From Martinezella rhizogenes (GTDB taxonomy: Bacteria > Pseudomonadota > Alphaproteobacteria > Rhizobiales > Rhizobiaceae): a DNA stretch of 64,000 bases. The notes beneath the pieces were generated by a model. It was not told the DNA's origin. It ran no database searches and worked only from the letters and a program-made list of their open reading frames with translations. Made by a program: the position numbers and the translations under genes. The stretch covers positions 248,001-312,000 of the forward strand of contig NZ_SGNY01000004.1 in the NCBI RefSeq assembly GCF_007002745.1. The letters run 5' to 3'. Of the stretch, positions 53,938 to 64,000 are shown piece after piece. How positions within the stretch are numbered: position 1 is the stretch's first letter; every line of letters begins with the position of its first letter.

Positions 53938-53976
53938 AAAGGCCTGTTGTGTTTCGCACAACAGGCCTTTTGTGTT
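53938..53976 (+). terminator. Rho-independent terminator of the two-component operon
   Basis: GGCCTGTTGTG (53941-53951) and CACAACAGGCC (53957-53967) form a perfect 11 bp stem around TTTCG, followed by TTTTGTGTTT. It also lies beyond the convergent gltD stop (54009). Confidence 0.85.
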
Positions 53977-54008
53977 TCTTCGTGCGGCTTACGCCGACAT
54001 TAATCCGC

Positions 54009-55463
54009 TCAGCGTGGCAATAGGCTTGCACCCATCAGGGCTTCATCGATCGCACGCGCCGCCTGACGGCCTTCGCGGATCGCCCAGACCACCAGCGACT
54101 GGCCGCGGCGAACGTCGCCCGCCGCCCACAGCTTATCGACGGAGGTTTTGTAGTCAGTCTCGTTGGCGATCACATTGGTGGAGCCGCGACGGTCGGTATT
54201 CAGCGCCAGCTTGCCGTTCATTTCCTTCAGCACGCTATCGGTGAAGGGACCGGAGAAGCCGATGGCGATGAAAGCGAGATCAGCCTTGATGATGAATTCC
54301 GTGCCGGCAATCGGCTTGCGGCGGTCATCCACCTGACAGCACTTCACGCCGGTCAACACGCCGTCTTCACCGACGAACTCAAGTGTCGCCACCTGGAACT
54401 CGCGAATGGCGCCTTCGGCCTGAGAAGAAGAGGTGCGCATCTTGGTTGCCCAGAAAGGCCAGACCGCCAGCTTGTCTTCCTTTTCCGGCGGCATGGGACG
54501 AATGTCGAGCTGGGTGACCTTCACCGCGCCCTGACGGAAGGCGGTGCCGACGCAGTCGGACGCCGTATCACCGCCGCCGACAACGACAACATGCTTGCCA
54601 CCGGCAAGGATCGGATCGGCCGGCCAGCCGACGCTGTCGATGTTCTCACGGCCGACGCGACGGTTCTGCTGCACGAGATACGGCATGGCGTCGTAGACAC
54701 CATGCAGATCTGCGCCGCCGATGCCGGCAGGACGAGGAGTTTCCGAACCACCGCAATAAAGCACCGCATCGTGATCAGCCAGGAGCGCCTCGACGGTCAC
54801 ATCAACGCCGACATTAACGCCGTAATGGAAGGTGACGCCTTCGCCCTTGATCTGCTCGACGCGGCGGTCGATGAAGTTTTTCTCCATCTTGAAATCCGGA
54901 ATGCCGTAACGCAGCAGGCCACCGGCCTTCGATTCACGCTCATAAACGTGCACCTCGTGGCCGGCACGGCCAAGCTGCTGAGCGGCCGCCATGCCAGAGG
55001 GGCCGGAGCCGATGATGGCGACTTTCTTGCCGGTGTGGATCGTCGCCGGCTTCGGCACGATGAAACCCAGCTCATAGGCCTTGTCGGCAATCGCCTGTTC
55101 GACGGTCTTGATGGCGACCGGCGCATCCTCGAGGTTCAGCGTGCAGGCTTCCTCGCAAGGCGCAGGACAGACGCGGCCGGTAAATTCCGGGAAGTTATTG
55201 GTGGAATGAAGGTTGCGGATCGCCTCTTCCCAATTGTTGTTATAGACCAGATCGTTCCAGTCGGGGATCTGGTTGTGCACGGGACAGCCCGTCGGGCCGT
55301 GACAATAGGGAATGCCACAATCCATGCAGCGTGCCGACTGCTTCTGCACTTCGGCATCCGACATCGGAATGGTGAATTCGCGGAAATGGCGGATACGATC
55401 CGATGCGGGCTGATACTTGCCCACCTGCCGGTCGATTTCCAGAAAACCTGTTACCTTGCCCAC
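54009..55463 (-). CDS. gltD: Glutamate synthase small subunit
   Basis: The small subunit passes electrons from NADPH to the large subunit in making glutamate from glutamine and 2-oxoglutarate. The 484-residue protein has the N-terminal cysteine cluster (ARCMDCGIPYCHGPTGCP, about 42-59), which binds an iron-sulfur cluster, and two nucleotide motifs (KVAIIGSGPSGMAAA, about 148-162, and HVVVVGGGDTASD, about 288-300). The start is GTG 55463 with GAGGACAT upstream. A microprotein gene lies between it and gltB. Confidence 0.96.
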   Translation of the reverse strand: MGKVTGFLEIDRQVGKYQPASDRIRHFREFTIPMSDAEVQKQSARCMDCGIPYCHGPTGCPVHNQIPDWNDLVYNNNWEEAIRNLHSTNNFPEFTGRVCPAPCEEACTLNLEDAPVAIKTVEQAIADKAYELGFIVPKPATIHTGKKVAIIGSGPSGMAAAQQLGRAGHEVHVYERESKAGGLLRYGIPDFKMEKNFIDRRVEQIKGEGVTFHYGVNVGVDVTVEALLADHDAVLYCGGSETPRPAGIGGADLHGVYDAMPYLVQQNRRVGRENIDSVGWPADPILAGGKHVVVVGGGDTASDCVGTAFRQGAVKVTQLDIRPMPPEKEDKLAVWPFWATKMRTSSSQAEGAIREFQVATLEFVGEDGVLTGVKCCQVDDRRKPIAGTEFIIKADLAFIAIGFSGPFTDSVLKEMNGKLALNTDRRGSTNVIANETDYKTSVDKLWAAGDVRRGQSLVVWAIREGRQAARAIDEALMGASLLPR

Positions 55464-55478
55464 GTTTATGTCCTCACA

Positions 55479-55637
55479 TCAAAGCGGAGCGCCTGTCGGG
55501 CCCCAGTACCAGTAAGCGAAACCGAAAGCCGCCCCCAATACGATGAACTCAAATCCGATCTCGCCGCTCGTCCAGTAGATCGCCGTGGGAACGGCGATCG
55601 CGATCAACAGCGAGACCAGTTGGTGTAATATCTTCAC
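55479..55637 (-). CDS. 52-residue membrane microprotein between gltB and gltD
   Basis: A 52-residue frame starts at GTG 55637, 8 bp after the gltB stop, and ends 15 bp before gltD, all on one strand. It reads MKILHQLVSLLIAIAVPTAI, then a Trp and Gly-rich second hydrophobic stretch ending in TGAPL. It has two membrane helices (about 5-22 and 29-46). The tight spacing with both neighbours and a purine-rich GGAG before the GTG support translation. It may be an unknown part of the glutamate synthase operon. No match is known to me, but close relatives should be searched. Confidence 0.7.
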   Translation of the reverse strand: MKILHQLVSLLIAIAVPTAIYWTSGEIGFEFIVLGAAFGFAYWYWGPTGAPL

Positions 55638-55645
55638 GCGGCGGA

Positions 55646-58600
55646 TTACTCCGCTGCCACACCCATCTTCATCCGCTCCATGTCCTCAAGCGCACGACGG
55701 TACTCGACCGGCATGACCTTGCGGAACTTCGGGCGGAACTCGCTCCAGCGGTCGAGTATATCCTTGGCGCGCGCCGAGTTCGTGTAGTGGAAGTGGTTGG
55801 AGATCAGCTGGTAGAGGCGCTCCTCGTCGTGGCGCGTCATGTCCTCGGAAACGTCCACGCGTCCCTTGTGCATGAGGTCGCCGCCGTGATGGTGCAGCTT
55901 TTCCAGCATGTCGTCTTCTTCCGGAACCGGCTCCAGCTCGACCATCGCCATGTTGCAGCGGGTAGCAAAATCACCGGTCTCATCGAGAACATAGGCCACG
56001 CCGCCGGACATGCCGGCCGCGAAGTTACGTCCCGTCTCACCGAGAACCACCACGATACCGCCGGTCATATATTCGCAGCCATGGTCGCCGACACCCTCGA
56101 CAACCGCGACAGCACCGGAGTTGCGCACCGCGAAACGCTCGCCCGCCACACCGCGGAAATAGCACTCGCCGGTGATCGCGCCGTAAAGCACGGTATTGCC
56201 GACAATGATCGAGTTTTCCGCGACAATCCGGGCGTTTTCCGGCGGGCGCACGATGATGCGGCCACCCGAAAGTCCCTTGCCGACATAGTCATTGCCATCA
56301 CCCACCAGATCGAAGGTGATGCCACGCGCGAGGAACGCGCCGAAGGACTGACCGGCCGTTCCCTTGAGGGTGACGTGGATCGTATCGTCCTTCAGGCCCT
56401 TATGGCCCCAGCGCTTGGCAAGCGCACCTGACAGCATGGCGCCAGCGGAACGGTCGACGTTCTTGATCGGCACTTCGAAAACTACGGGCTCGCGGCTTTC
56501 GAGCGAGGGCAGCGACTTCTCGATCAGTTTGCGGTCGAGAATGTCGTCGATCGGGTGCTTCTGGCGCTCGGTCCAGAAGGTTGCTTCCTTGGGAGCCTCG
56601 ACCTTGTGGAAGATGCGGCTGAAATCCAGCCCCTTGGCCTTCCAGTGCGCCAGCATCTCATCTTTTTCGAGCAGTTCGGAAGCGCCGATGATCTCGTCCA
56701 GCCGGGTAACGCCAAGCGAGGCCAGGATTTCGCGCACTTCTTCGGCAACGAAGAAGAAATAGTTGATGACGTGTTCCGGCGTACCCTTGAAGCGCTTGCG
56801 CAGAACCGGGTCCTGCGTCGCAACGCCAACGGGACAGGTGTTGAGATGACACTTGCGCATCATGATGCAGCCCGCCGCAATCAGCGGCGCGGTGGCAAAG
56901 CCGAACTCATCCGCACCGAGCAGCGCGCCGATGATGACGTCGCGGCCGGTCTTCAGACCACCATCCACCTGCAGTGCCACGCGTGAGCGAAGGCCGTTCA
57001 GCACCAGCGTCTGCTGGGTTTCAGCAAGGCCGATTTCCCAGGGGCTGCCGGCATGCTTCAGCGAGGTGAGCGGCGAAGCGCCGGTGCCGCCGTCGAAACC
57101 GGAAACGGTGATGTGGTCGGCGCGGGCCTTGGCAACGCCGGCCGCAACCGTGCCGACGCCCACTTCAGACACCAGCTTCACCGAAACATCGGCTTCCGGG
57201 TTGACGTTCTTCAGATCGTAGATCAGCTGCGCCAGATCTTCGATCGAATAGATATCGTGGTGCGGCGGTGGCGAAATGAGGCCGACGCCCGGCGTCGAAT
57301 GCCGGGTCTTGGCAACCGTTGCATCCACCTTGTGGCCGGGCAGCTGACCGCCTTCGCCGGGCTTTGCACCCTGCGCCACCTTGATCTGCAGCATGTCGGC
57401 ATTGACAAGATATTCCGTCGTCACACCAAAGCGGCCCGAGGCAATCTGCTTGATGGCCGAGCGCTCCGGGTTCGGCTTGCCGTTGAGCAACGGCAGATAG
57501 CGGTCGGATTCTTCGCCGCCTTCGCCGGTGTTCGACTTGCCGCCGATACGGTTCATGGCGACGGCAAGCGTTGTATGCGCCTCGCGGCTAATGGAACCGA
57601 AGGACATGGCGCCCGTCGAGAAACGCTTGACGATATCAGCTGCCGGTTCGACATCGTCAATGGAGACCGGCTTGCGGCCGAGTGCTTCCGCCGACTTGAC
57701 GTTGAACAGGCCACGAATGGTGTTCATGCGCAGCGCCGTATCATTCACCATGCCGGCGAATTCGCGGTAGCGATCCTGGCTGTTGCCGCGCACGGCATGT
57801 TGCAGCGAAGCGACCGCGTCAGGCGTCCAGGCGTGGCTTTCGCCACGCATGCGATAGGCATATTCGCCACCGATATCGAGCGTGTTGGCAAGGATCGGGT
57901 CCTTGCCGAAGGCCGCCGTGTGGCGCGTCACGGTCTCTTCCGAAATTTCCGTCAGGCCCACGCCCTCGATGGAGGTCGCGGTACCGAAGAAATATTTCTC
58001 GACGAATTCCGAAGACAGGCCGATGGCGTCGAATATCTGCGCGCCGCAATAGGACTGGTAGGTGGAAATGCCCATCTTGGACATGACCTTGAGAATGCCC
58101 TTACCAACCGCCTTGATGTAGCGATAAACGACTTCGTCGTCGGACACTTCCTTCGGGAAGGCGCCGTGCTTGTGCATGTCGAGCAGCGTATCGAAGGCGA
58201 GATAGGGGTTGATCGCCTCGGCACCATAACCGGCGAGCAGACAGAAATGGTGGATTTCACGCGGCTCACCGGTTTCCACCACGAGACCGACCGAGGTGCG
58301 AAGACCCTTGCGGATCAGGTGGTGATGCACGGCAGCCGTCGCCAGAAGTGCCGGGATCGCGATACGATCAGGGCCGAGCTGGCGGTCGGAGAGAACGATG
58401 ATGTTGTATCCGCCGCGTACAGCCGATTCGGCCCGCTCGCACAGGCGGTCGAGCATATCGGGCATGCCTTCCGCGCCACGCTCCACATCATAGGTGAAGT
58501 CGAGCGTCTTGGTATCGAAACGGTCTTCCGTGTGGCCGATGGAGCGGATCTTTTCCAGATCGCCATTGGTCAGGATCGGCTGGCGCACTTCCAGACGCTT

Positions 58601-60391
58601 GGCGCGAGCAGCACCTTCGTGGTCGAGAATGTTCGGGCGCGGACCGATGAAGGACACGAGGCTCATCACAAGCTCTTCGCGGATCGGGTCGATCGGCGGG
58701 TTCGTCACCTGCGCGAAGTTCTGCTTGAAATAGGTGTAGAGCAGCTTCGACTTGTCCGACATGGCCGAAATCGGCGTATCGGTACCCATCGAACCGATGG
58801 CTTCCTGGCCGGTCGTCGCCATCGGCGACATCAGCAGCTTCGTATCTTCGCTGGTGTAGCCGAAGGCCTGCTGGCGGTCGAGCAACGACACGTCGCGGCG
58901 CAGCGCGCGCGGTTCCACCGGCTTCAGCTCTTCAAGGATGAGCTGCGTGCGGTCGAGCCAGGTGCGGTAAGGGTGCTTGGCGGCAAGCTCGTGCTTCACT
59001 TCCTCGTCGGAAACGATGGAGCCCTTTTCCATATCGATCAGCAACATCTTGCCCGGCTGCAGACGCCACTTCTTGACGATGCGCTCTTCCGGCACCGGCA
59101 GCGTGCCGGCTTCCGACGCCATGATGATGCGGTCGTCATCGGTGACGAGATAACGCGCCGGGCGCAGGCCGTTGCGATCAAGCGTCGCGCCGATCTGCTT
59201 GCCATCGGTGAAGGCGACGGCGGCCGGGCCGTCCCACGGCTCCATAAGTGCCGCGTGATATTCGTAGAATGCCTTGCGCTCGGCCGACATCGACTGGTTG
59301 CCGGCCCAGGCTTCCGGTATCAGCATCATCACGGCATGGGCCATGGAATAACCGCCGCGCACGAGGAATTCGAGCGCATTGTCGAAACAGGCGGTGTCCG
59401 ACTGGCCTTCATAAGAAATCGGCCAGAGCTTGGAAATATCGTCGCCGAACAGTGCAGAGGAAACCGACGCCTGACGCGCCGCCATCCAGTTGACGTTGCC
59501 GCGCAGCGTGTTGATTTCGCCGTTATGGGCGACCATGCGGTAGGGATGGGCCAGCTTCCACGACGGGAAAGTGTTGGTCGAGAAACGCTGGTGCACGAGG
59601 GCGACGGCGGATTCAAAACGTGGATCAGCCAGATCCTTGTAGTAGGCGCCAACCTGATAGGCGAGGAACATGCCCTTATAAACGATGGTGGAGGAGGAGA
59701 GCGACACGGGATAGAAATCCTGTGTCTCCTTGCCGCCGCCCTCGTCATAGATGCGGTTGGACAGCACCTTGCGGATCAGGAACAGCTTGCGCTCAAAATC
59801 GGCATTGGTCGCTGCTTCGCGCCCCGCACCGATGAAGACCTGAACATGGTGCGGTTCTGTCCCGGCAATATCCGGGGCCTTGGACAGCGAAGAATTGTCA
59901 ACCGGCACATCACGGAAGCCGAGGAACTGCTGTCCCTCCTCGCCGATGACATCAACGATGACTTTCTTGTAGTGCTCGATGCGGGACGGATCGCGCGGCA
60001 TGAAAATGTGGCCAACGGCATATTCGCCAGCCTTTGGCAGCGTCACACCCTGGCTCGCCATTTCCTCGCGGAAGAAACGGTCGGGGATCTGCACGAGAAT
60101 GCCGGCACCATCACCCATCAGCGGATCGGCACCGACAGCGCCGCGATGCGTCAGGTTTTCCAGAATGAACAGGCCGTCCTTGACGATCTGGTGCGACTTC
60201 TGGCCCTTCATATGGGCAACAAAGCCGACGCCGCAGGCGTCATGTTCATTGGCGGGATCGTAAAGACCCTGCTTTTCCGGCAGGCCGCCCGCGAAACGCG
60301 CTTTCGCAGAAACGGGTGCGGCCACAGCCGCGGTGGGACAGTCTGTGGTCAGGGTTGCGGCGGCGATCTCTGCCTGCGGCTTATGCGTCAT
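55646..60391 (-). CDS. gltB: Glutamate synthase large subunit
   Basis: The large subunit splits glutamine and makes glutamate with NADPH-derived electrons. The 1581-residue protein has a class II amidotransferase domain whose nucleophile is Cys53 in EHDACGVGF, so the first 52 residues are probably a removable propeptide. A central domain, an FMN-binding synthase domain with [12 protein letters not shown] (about 960-971) and the 3Fe-4S cysteines ([15 protein letters not shown]) follow, then a GXGXG beta helix. AGGAGGG lies before ATG 60391. The operon continues with the microprotein and gltD. Confidence 0.97.
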   Translation of the reverse strand: MTHKPQAEIAAATLTTDCPTAAVAAPVSAKARFAGGLPEKQGLYDPANEHDACGVGFVAHMKGQKSHQIVKDGLFILENLTHRGAVGADPLMGDGAGILVQIPDRFFREEMASQGVTLPKAGEYAVGHIFMPRDPSRIEHYKKVIVDVIGEEGQQFLGFRDVPVDNSSLSKAPDIAGTEPHHVQVFIGAGREAATNADFERKLFLIRKVLSNRIYDEGGGKETQDFYPVSLSSSTIVYKGMFLAYQVGAYYKDLADPRFESAVALVHQRFSTNTFPSWKLAHPYRMVAHNGEINTLRGNVNWMAARQASVSSALFGDDISKLWPISYEGQSDTACFDNALEFLVRGGYSMAHAVMMLIPEAWAGNQSMSAERKAFYEYHAALMEPWDGPAAVAFTDGKQIGATLDRNGLRPARYLVTDDDRIIMASEAGTLPVPEERIVKKWRLQPGKMLLIDMEKGSIVSDEEVKHELAAKHPYRTWLDRTQLILEELKPVEPRALRRDVSLLDRQQAFGYTSEDTKLLMSPMATTGQEAIGSMGTDTPISAMSDKSKLLYTYFKQNFAQVTNPPIDPIREELVMSLVSFIGPRPNILDHEGAARAKRLEVRQPILTNGDLEKIRSIGHTEDRFDTKTLDFTYDVERGAEGMPDMLDRLCERAESAVRGGYNIIVLSDRQLGPDRIAIPALLATAAVHHHLIRKGLRTSVGLVVETGEPREIHHFCLLAGYGAEAINPYLAFDTLLDMHKHGAFPKEVSDDEVVYRYIKAVGKGILKVMSKMGISTYQSYCGAQIFDAIGLSSEFVEKYFFGTATSIEGVGLTEISEETVTRHTAAFGKDPILANTLDIGGEYAYRMRGESHAWTPDAVASLQHAVRGNSQDRYREFAGMVNDTALRMNTIRGLFNVKSAEALGRKPVSIDDVEPAADIVKRFSTGAMSFGSISREAHTTLAVAMNRIGGKSNTGEGGEESDRYLPLLNGKPNPERSAIKQIASGRFGVTTEYLVNADMLQIKVAQGAKPGEGGQLPGHKVDATVAKTRHSTPGVGLISPPPHHDIYSIEDLAQLIYDLKNVNPEADVSVKLVSEVGVGTVAAGVAKARADHITVSGFDGGTGASPLTSLKHAGSPWEIGLAETQQTLVLNGLRSRVALQVDGGLKTGRDVIIGALLGADEFGFATAPLIAAGCIMMRKCHLNTCPVGVATQDPVLRKRFKGTPEHVINYFFFVAEEVREILASLGVTRLDEIIGASELLEKDEMLAHWKAKGLDFSRIFHKVEAPKEATFWTERQKHPIDDILDRKLIEKSLPSLESREPVVFEVPIKNVDRSAGAMLSGALAKRWGHKGLKDDTIHVTLKGTAGQSFGAFLARGITFDLVGDGNDYVGKGLSGGRIIVRPPENARIVAENSIIVGNTVLYGAITGECYFRGVAGERFAVRNSGAVAVVEGVGDHGCEYMTGGIVVVLGETGRNFAAGMSGGVAYVLDETGDFATRCNMAMVELEPVPEEDDMLEKLHHHGGDLMHKGRVDVSEDMTRHDEERLYQLISNHFHYTNSARAKDILDRWSEFRPKFRKVMPVEYRRALEDMERMKMGVAAE

Positions 60392-60764
60392 GTTTGTCCC
60401 TCCTGCAAAATTACTTGCATGGTTTCATGCGAAGATCCGGCTCGACCACGAATTCTCGCTTCCAGCAAAAATCGCACTCAACCCGGCTCAATCAAATTTA
60501 GGACAGCAAAGCTGTCTCAATTCACAAGGATTTTGGCAGAAACCGGCGAAATTGGCAAGGGTGCGAATCCAATTAGTCGGACCGTCCTTTTGCAGTGAAG
60601 TTTCGATACTGACCTATTGCGCGAAACTTTCTTGTCACAGAACCGGCCGAGCTGTTGCTTTCATTACCGGATTTGCCAATCGCAAGGTTAGGTCCTAGAA
60701 CTTTCCCCGTCATCGCTTCACGCAGCCCCAAAACAGACCCTCAGCTATCGGAAAGCCTTCAGAG
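60392..60764. promoter_or_regulatory. Divergent promoter region of gltB and the threonine aldolase gene
   Basis: This 373 bp stretch has no gene I can support. It holds a perfect inverted repeat at 60502-60516 (GACAGC-AAA-GCTGTC), about 110 bp before the gltB start. Both genes need promoters here, but I see no clear -35/-10 pair. Confidence 0.4.
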
Positions 60765-61817
60765 ATGTTTTTTGCTTCAGACAATTGGGCTGGCGCCCAT
60801 CCGGCCGTCAACGAACGGCTTTCGCGGGAATCCACCCGCTTTGCCGCCGCTTACGGCACCAGCGAACTCGATCTCTCCATCGAAAAACGCTTCAACGAGA
60901 TATTCGAGCGCGAGGTCGCGGTGTTTTTCGTCGCCACTGGCACGGCGGCCAACTCGCTTTCGCTGGCCAGCATTGCCCGCCCCGGCGGCCTGACCTTCTG
61001 TCATTCGGAAGCCCATGTGATCGAAGATGAATGCGGCGCGCCTGATTTCTTCAGCGGCATGCGCATGGTCGCCGTCGAAGGGCCGGATGGCAAGATGCTG
61101 CCGGAAAACCTGATCGAACGTATCGCGCGTTATCCGCAGGACGCCGTTCACCATGGCCGCGCCGCCGCCATCACCATGACGCAGGCAACCGAGGCCGGCA
61201 CGGTCTATACGCTCGATGAAATCGACGCCATCGCCAGGATCGCCAAGGACAACGGCCTGCCACTGCATATGGATGGCGCGCGTTTTGCCAATGCGCTTGC
61301 CGCACTCGGCACCACGCCGGCCGAAATGACCTGGAAACGCGGCGTCGACGTCCTGTCTTTCGGCGGCACGAAAAACGGCTGCTGGTGCGCGGAAGCGATC
61401 GTCTTCTTCGATCCCTCGCTCGCCCGGGACTTCTCCTTCCTGCGCAAGCGCACCGCCCAGCTTTTTTCGAAATCGCGTTTCATCGCCGCGCAGTTCGAAG
61501 CCTATCTGCAGGACGATCTGTGGCTCGGTCTCGCCGGCCACGCCAATGCCATGGCCAACCGGCTGCGCGCCGGCTTCGGCTCGCTCAACAGCGCCCGCCT
61601 CGCCTGGCCGACACAGGCTAACGAAGTGTTCGCCATTCTGCCGAAGGCAGCCGCCGAAGCCGCAACGGCCAAGGGTGCGAAGTTCTATGACTGGCTGGAG
61701 CCGCGCGACATGCCGGAAAAGGTCGGCAAGGACGAAATGCTGATCCGTATGGTCACCAGCTTTGCGACGACCGAGGCCGACGTGGACGAATTCCTGTCGA
61801 TCTGCGCCTCTGTCTGA
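60765..61817 (+). CDS. ltaE: Low-specificity L-threonine aldolase
   Basis: This PLP enzyme splits threonine or allo-threonine into glycine and acetaldehyde. The 350-residue protein has the fold-type I layout: ATGTAANSLSL (58-68), the HMDGARFANA motif (168-177) and the PLP Lys203 in SFGGTKNGCWCAE. It starts at ATG 60765. It is divergent from gltB and converges with kdpE. No glycine pathway genes are near. Confidence 0.93.
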   Translation: MFFASDNWAGAHPAVNERLSRESTRFAAAYGTSELDLSIEKRFNEIFEREVAVFFVATGTAANSLSLASIARPGGLTFCHSEAHVIEDECGAPDFFSGMRMVAVEGPDGKMLPENLIERIARYPQDAVHHGRAAAITMTQATEAGTVYTLDEIDAIARIAKDNGLPLHMDGARFANALAALGTTPAEMTWKRGVDVLSFGGTKNGCWCAEAIVFFDPSLARDFSFLRKRTAQLFSKSRFIAAQFEAYLQDDLWLGLAGHANAMANRLRAGFGSLNSARLAWPTQANEVFAILPKAAAEAATAKGAKFYDWLEPRDMPEKVGKDEMLIRMVTSFATTEADVDEFLSICASV

Positions 61818-61826
61818 CACAACATT

Positions 61827-61857
61827 TGAGGGCGCTCCATAATGGCGCCCTCAAACC
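61827..61857 (+). terminator. Hairpin between the threonine aldolase gene and kdpE
   Basis: TTTGAGGGCGC and GCGCCCTCAAA form a perfect 11 bp stem around TCCATAATG. It overlaps the kdpE stop at 61851 and has no T-run, so it may be a weak terminator for both strands. Confidence 0.55.
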
Positions 61858-62540
61858 TCCTGAAGCCGGTAACCGACACCGGTTTCCGTCAGGATATAAC
61901 GTGGCTGGTCCGGGATTTTTTCGATCTTCTGGCGGAGCTGGCGCACATAGACCCGCAAATATTGCACGTCGGTCAACTCGTCCCACGCATGCTCAAGTAA
62001 AAATCGGTGCGTCAGCACCTTGCCCGCATGCTGCACCAGAACCCGCAGAATATCATACTCCTTGGGCGAAAGTTTCACCTCGCGGTCCTCCACCTTGACG
62101 ATGCGCCGGACGAGATCGACCGAAAGATCGCCGGTTTGGAATACCGGTCTTTCCCCCTGGCTCTGCAGGCGGTGGCGCAGGGCGACGCGGATGCGGGCGA
62201 CAAGCTCGTTCATGCCGAAGGGCTTGCTTATATAGTCATCCGCCCCCAGTTCCAGCGCCTTGACGATACCTGCCTCATCCGTGCGGCTGGAGAGAATGAT
62301 GACCGGCAACGCCAGTCCTTCGCCACGCCATTTCGCCAGCAGATCATGCCCCGACATGTCAGGCAGGCCCAGATCGAGAATGACGAGATCGGGCTTGTCC
62401 TGCTCGACGAGCTCCATCGCCACCTTGGCATTCATGGCCTCGCTCACCGCATATCCTTGCGTCGACAGCCCCACCCGCAAAAGCTTGCGGATCGGCGGTT
62501 CATCGTCGACGATCAGAATGCGGACGGCGGAATTGGTCAT
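61851..62540 (-). CDS. kdpE: Potassium-sensing response regulator KdpE
   Basis: The 229-residue protein has a receiver domain (Asp56 in LVILDLGLPDMSGHD, Lys near 105 in YISKPFG) and a C-terminal winged-helix domain (about 135-228) with the KdpE-like KLSPKEYDILRVLVQHAGKVLTHRFLLEHAWD. KdpE turns on the kdpFABC potassium ATPase genes, which would lie outside the window to the right. It is downstream of kdpD on the same strand. Confidence 0.93.
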   Translation of the reverse strand: MTNSAVRILIVDDEPPIRKLLRVGLSTQGYAVSEAMNAKVAMELVEQDKPDLVILDLGLPDMSGHDLLAKWRGEGLALPVIILSSRTDEAGIVKALELGADDYISKPFGMNELVARIRVALRHRLQSQGERPVFQTGDLSVDLVRRIVKVEDREVKLSPKEYDILRVLVQHAGKVLTHRFLLEHAWDELTDVQYLRVYVRQLRQKIEKIPDQPRYILTETGVGYRLQEV

Positions 62541-62600
62541 TCCCGATCTCCCTTAGCGGCACGGCAAAGCACGTGAATGATTCTCTTCTGAAATCGCGCC

Positions 62601-64000
62601 CTAATCATGATCTAGCACGGGAGCGTCAGGGGAAGCGGGCAGGCTTATGATAAATTGCGCGCCTGAGCGACCTGACCTGTTCTCCGCCCGGATCGACCCG
62701 CCCATGGCCTCGATGAAACCCTTGCAGATGGATAGCCCGAGACCCGTGCCGGCCTGCACATGGTCCACCTTGCGCACCCGGTAAAAACTGTCGAACACCC
62801 GCTCTGTATCATCAGGGGGAATGCCCGGCCCCTCATCCGCAACGGACAGGAAGACGTGCCTGCCCTGTCGCCACCCTCTGATCTCGATGGCCGTCTGTTC
62901 AGGTGCGTATTTGGCAGCGTTGTCGATCAGATTAAACAACACCTGCTCGAAAAGCACCGGATCGACCTTCAGCATCGGCAGATCAGAGGGAATATCGAGA
63001 ACGATCTCATGCCGGACAACGATTTTCGCCGCGCGCGAAAGCGCCGTGCCGACCATATCACCAACAAAATGCAGCCCGTAATTCGGTTCCATCGCACCTG
63101 AGCCAATTCTTGTCATATCCAGCAGATTGGAGATGAAACGGTTCAGCCGCTCGGACTCCTCAATGATCGTCGAAAGTAACTCTGTTCGCGCATCTGGCGG
63201 GATGTCGTCGGCAAAATCCTTGAGCGTTCCGGCAGACCCTAGAATGGCGGCAAGTGGCGTCTTCAGGTCGTGGGAAATGGAGGTAAGGAGAGCGGTGCGC
63301 AGCCGGTCGGTTTCCGCCGCGAGCCTTGCCCTGTCGACGTCCGAGACAAGCTGGATACGTTCAACGGCAAGCCCCGCCTGATCGGCAAGCGCATCGAACA
63401 GCCGCTGCTGTTCGGGTGTCAAAAGCGGGCCCACCCGGTCGTCATCCAGCCCCACCACGCCGATGGCGCCGCTGCCGGTGCGTAACGGCAGATAAAGGCG
63501 CTTGGCACCCGGCAGCGTATCCGCACCGCGGCCGGTGGCTCTGTTATGCTCCCATGCCCATTGCGCAGCGGCAATATCGGCATCCGCCAGCGTATCATCC
63601 GGCGGATACCCCGCCTTGACGGTAATCGTATTGTTTTCCGGCAGCAGCAGAACGACCCGGACCTTCAGCATCGAAGCCATCTGGTAAGCGGTTGCCCACA
63701 ACACATCATCCAGTGTGCCCGTGCCCGCCAGTTTTTTCGAGAACAGATAGAGGTCCTCGGTCGTGCGTGCCCTCGCCCGCGCCGACGCCGCCTGCCTCTG
63801 CACCGCGACGGCCAGATTGGAGGCAACCAGGGCCACCCCGAAATAAAACAGCAGCGCCACGACGCTGTCCGGCGCGCTCACCGTCAGCGTGTAACGCGGC
63901 TCCAGAAAGAAGAAGTTGAAGGCGAAGGCGCCAAGCAGCGAGGCATAAAGTGCCGGCCCCAGCCCGCCGCGCACGGCCGCAGCCAGAACCGCCATCAGGA
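62601..64000 (-). CDS. kdpD: Sensor kinase KdpD (N-terminal part outside the window)
   Basis: The visible 466 residues hold the C-terminal half: membrane helices (about residues 1-55 of the visible part, ALYASLLGAFAFNFFFL), a GAF-like domain (about 85-210), the phospho-His in LLTSISHDLKTPLAAIL and an ATPase domain with NLIDNAAKYAPE, DEGPGIPP and GTGLGLSICKGF. The N-terminal Kdp-specific domains lie beyond the right edge. KdpD senses low potassium or turgor and acts on KdpE. The gap to kdpE is 60 bp, longer than the overlap seen in many species. Confidence 0.92.
   Translation of the reverse strand, partial: LMAVLAAAVRGGLGPALYASLLGAFAFNFFFLEPRYTLTVSAPDSVVALLFYFGVALVASNLAVAVQRQAASARARARTTEDLYLFSKKLAGTGTLDDVLWATAYQMASMLKVRVVLLLPENNTITVKAGYPPDDTLADADIAAAQWAWEHNRATGRGADTLPGAKRLYLPLRTGSGAIGVVGLDDDRVGPLLTPEQQRLFDALADQAGLAVERIQLVSDVDRARLAAETDRLRTALLTSISHDLKTPLAAILGSAGTLKDFADDIPPDARTELLSTIIEESERLNRFISNLLDMTRIGSGAMEPNYGLHFVGDMVGTALSRAAKIVVRHEIVLDIPSDLPMLKVDPVLFEQVLFNLIDNAAKYAPEQTAIEIRGWRQGRHVFLSVADEGPGIPPDDTERVFDSFYRVRKVDHVQAGTGLGLSICKGFIEAMGGSIRAENRSGRSGAQFIISLPASPDAPVLDHD

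Noticed and set aside
57053..60598. Very long open frame (about 1180 codons) on the plus strand opposite gltB
   Set aside because: It lies fully antisense to gltB, whose protein is certain; GC-rich codon bias opens long frames on the opposite strand. The product has no known family.
1..64000. tRNA genes, IS elements, prophage or CRISPR arrays
   Set aside because: I saw no cloverleaf-like sequence, transposase, phage structural gene or regularly spaced direct repeat anywhere in the window.

Overview
The window is core chromosomal DNA from an alphaproteobacterium of the order Rhizobiales, most likely an Agrobacterium/Rhizobium relative. Evidence: roughly 60% GC, alphaproteobacterial families (RcdA, GapR, Omp10-like lipoprotein, DUF1192, DUF1244, DUF1036, DUF4164, homospermidine synthase), CtrA-type TTAA-N7-TTAA boxes, and cysteine-free L31 and L36. 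From memory, this order of tkt, gap, pgk and aldolase is that of the Agrobacterium second (linear) chromosome, but I could not check this. I see no tRNA, rRNA, insertion sequence, prophage, CRISPR array or classical defence locus.

Layout. 1-1.5 kb: start of a CorC/TlyC-type membrane protein, a 6S-like RNA, zapA and a DUF4164 gene (minus strand). 1.5-10 kb: tkt, gap, a small lipoprotein, a CPA1 antiporter, pgk and class I aldolase. 10-13 kb: an MFS transporter, DUF1192, a probable CtrA-controlled small RNA, rcdA and rpmE. 13-23 kb: an MsbA-like ABC exporter, a flavoprotein, a MotA/TolQ-like plus OmpA-like pair with a winged-helix gene, an inositol-monophosphatase-family gene, a Sel1-repeat protein, a ThiE-like protein and a TauE permease. 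23-30 kb: purEK, rpmJ, a TPR protein, gapR, N-formylglutamate amidohydrolase and pyruvate kinase. 30-46 kb: a DUF882 protein, a sigma-54 activator, pepF, a diguanylate cyclase, homospermidine synthase, an Omp10-like lipoprotein, a 5'-nucleotidase fused to LysM, hemH, a QmcA/NfeD pair, kdsD and a PAS protein. 46-54 kb: a beta-barrel protein, galU, a lytic transglycosylase, an SGNH protein and an OmpR/EnvZ-type two-component pair. 54-64 kb: gltB, a 52-residue membrane microprotein, gltD, threonine aldolase and kdpED (kdpD runs off the right edge).

How the genes work together. The left third holds lower glycolysis and the pentose phosphate link, and pyk lies at 28-30 kb. Envelope functions recur throughout. 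Cell-cycle control shows in zapA, rcdA, gapR and the CtrA boxes. Nitrogen assimilation (GltBD) and potassium sensing (KdpDE) close the window.

The points most worth a second look are the two perfect CtrA boxes around an sRNA-like unit and rcdA, the microprotein between gltB and gltD, the MotA/OmpA/winged-helix operon, and several perfect palindromes in promoter regions. No clearly new multi-gene system is obvious.
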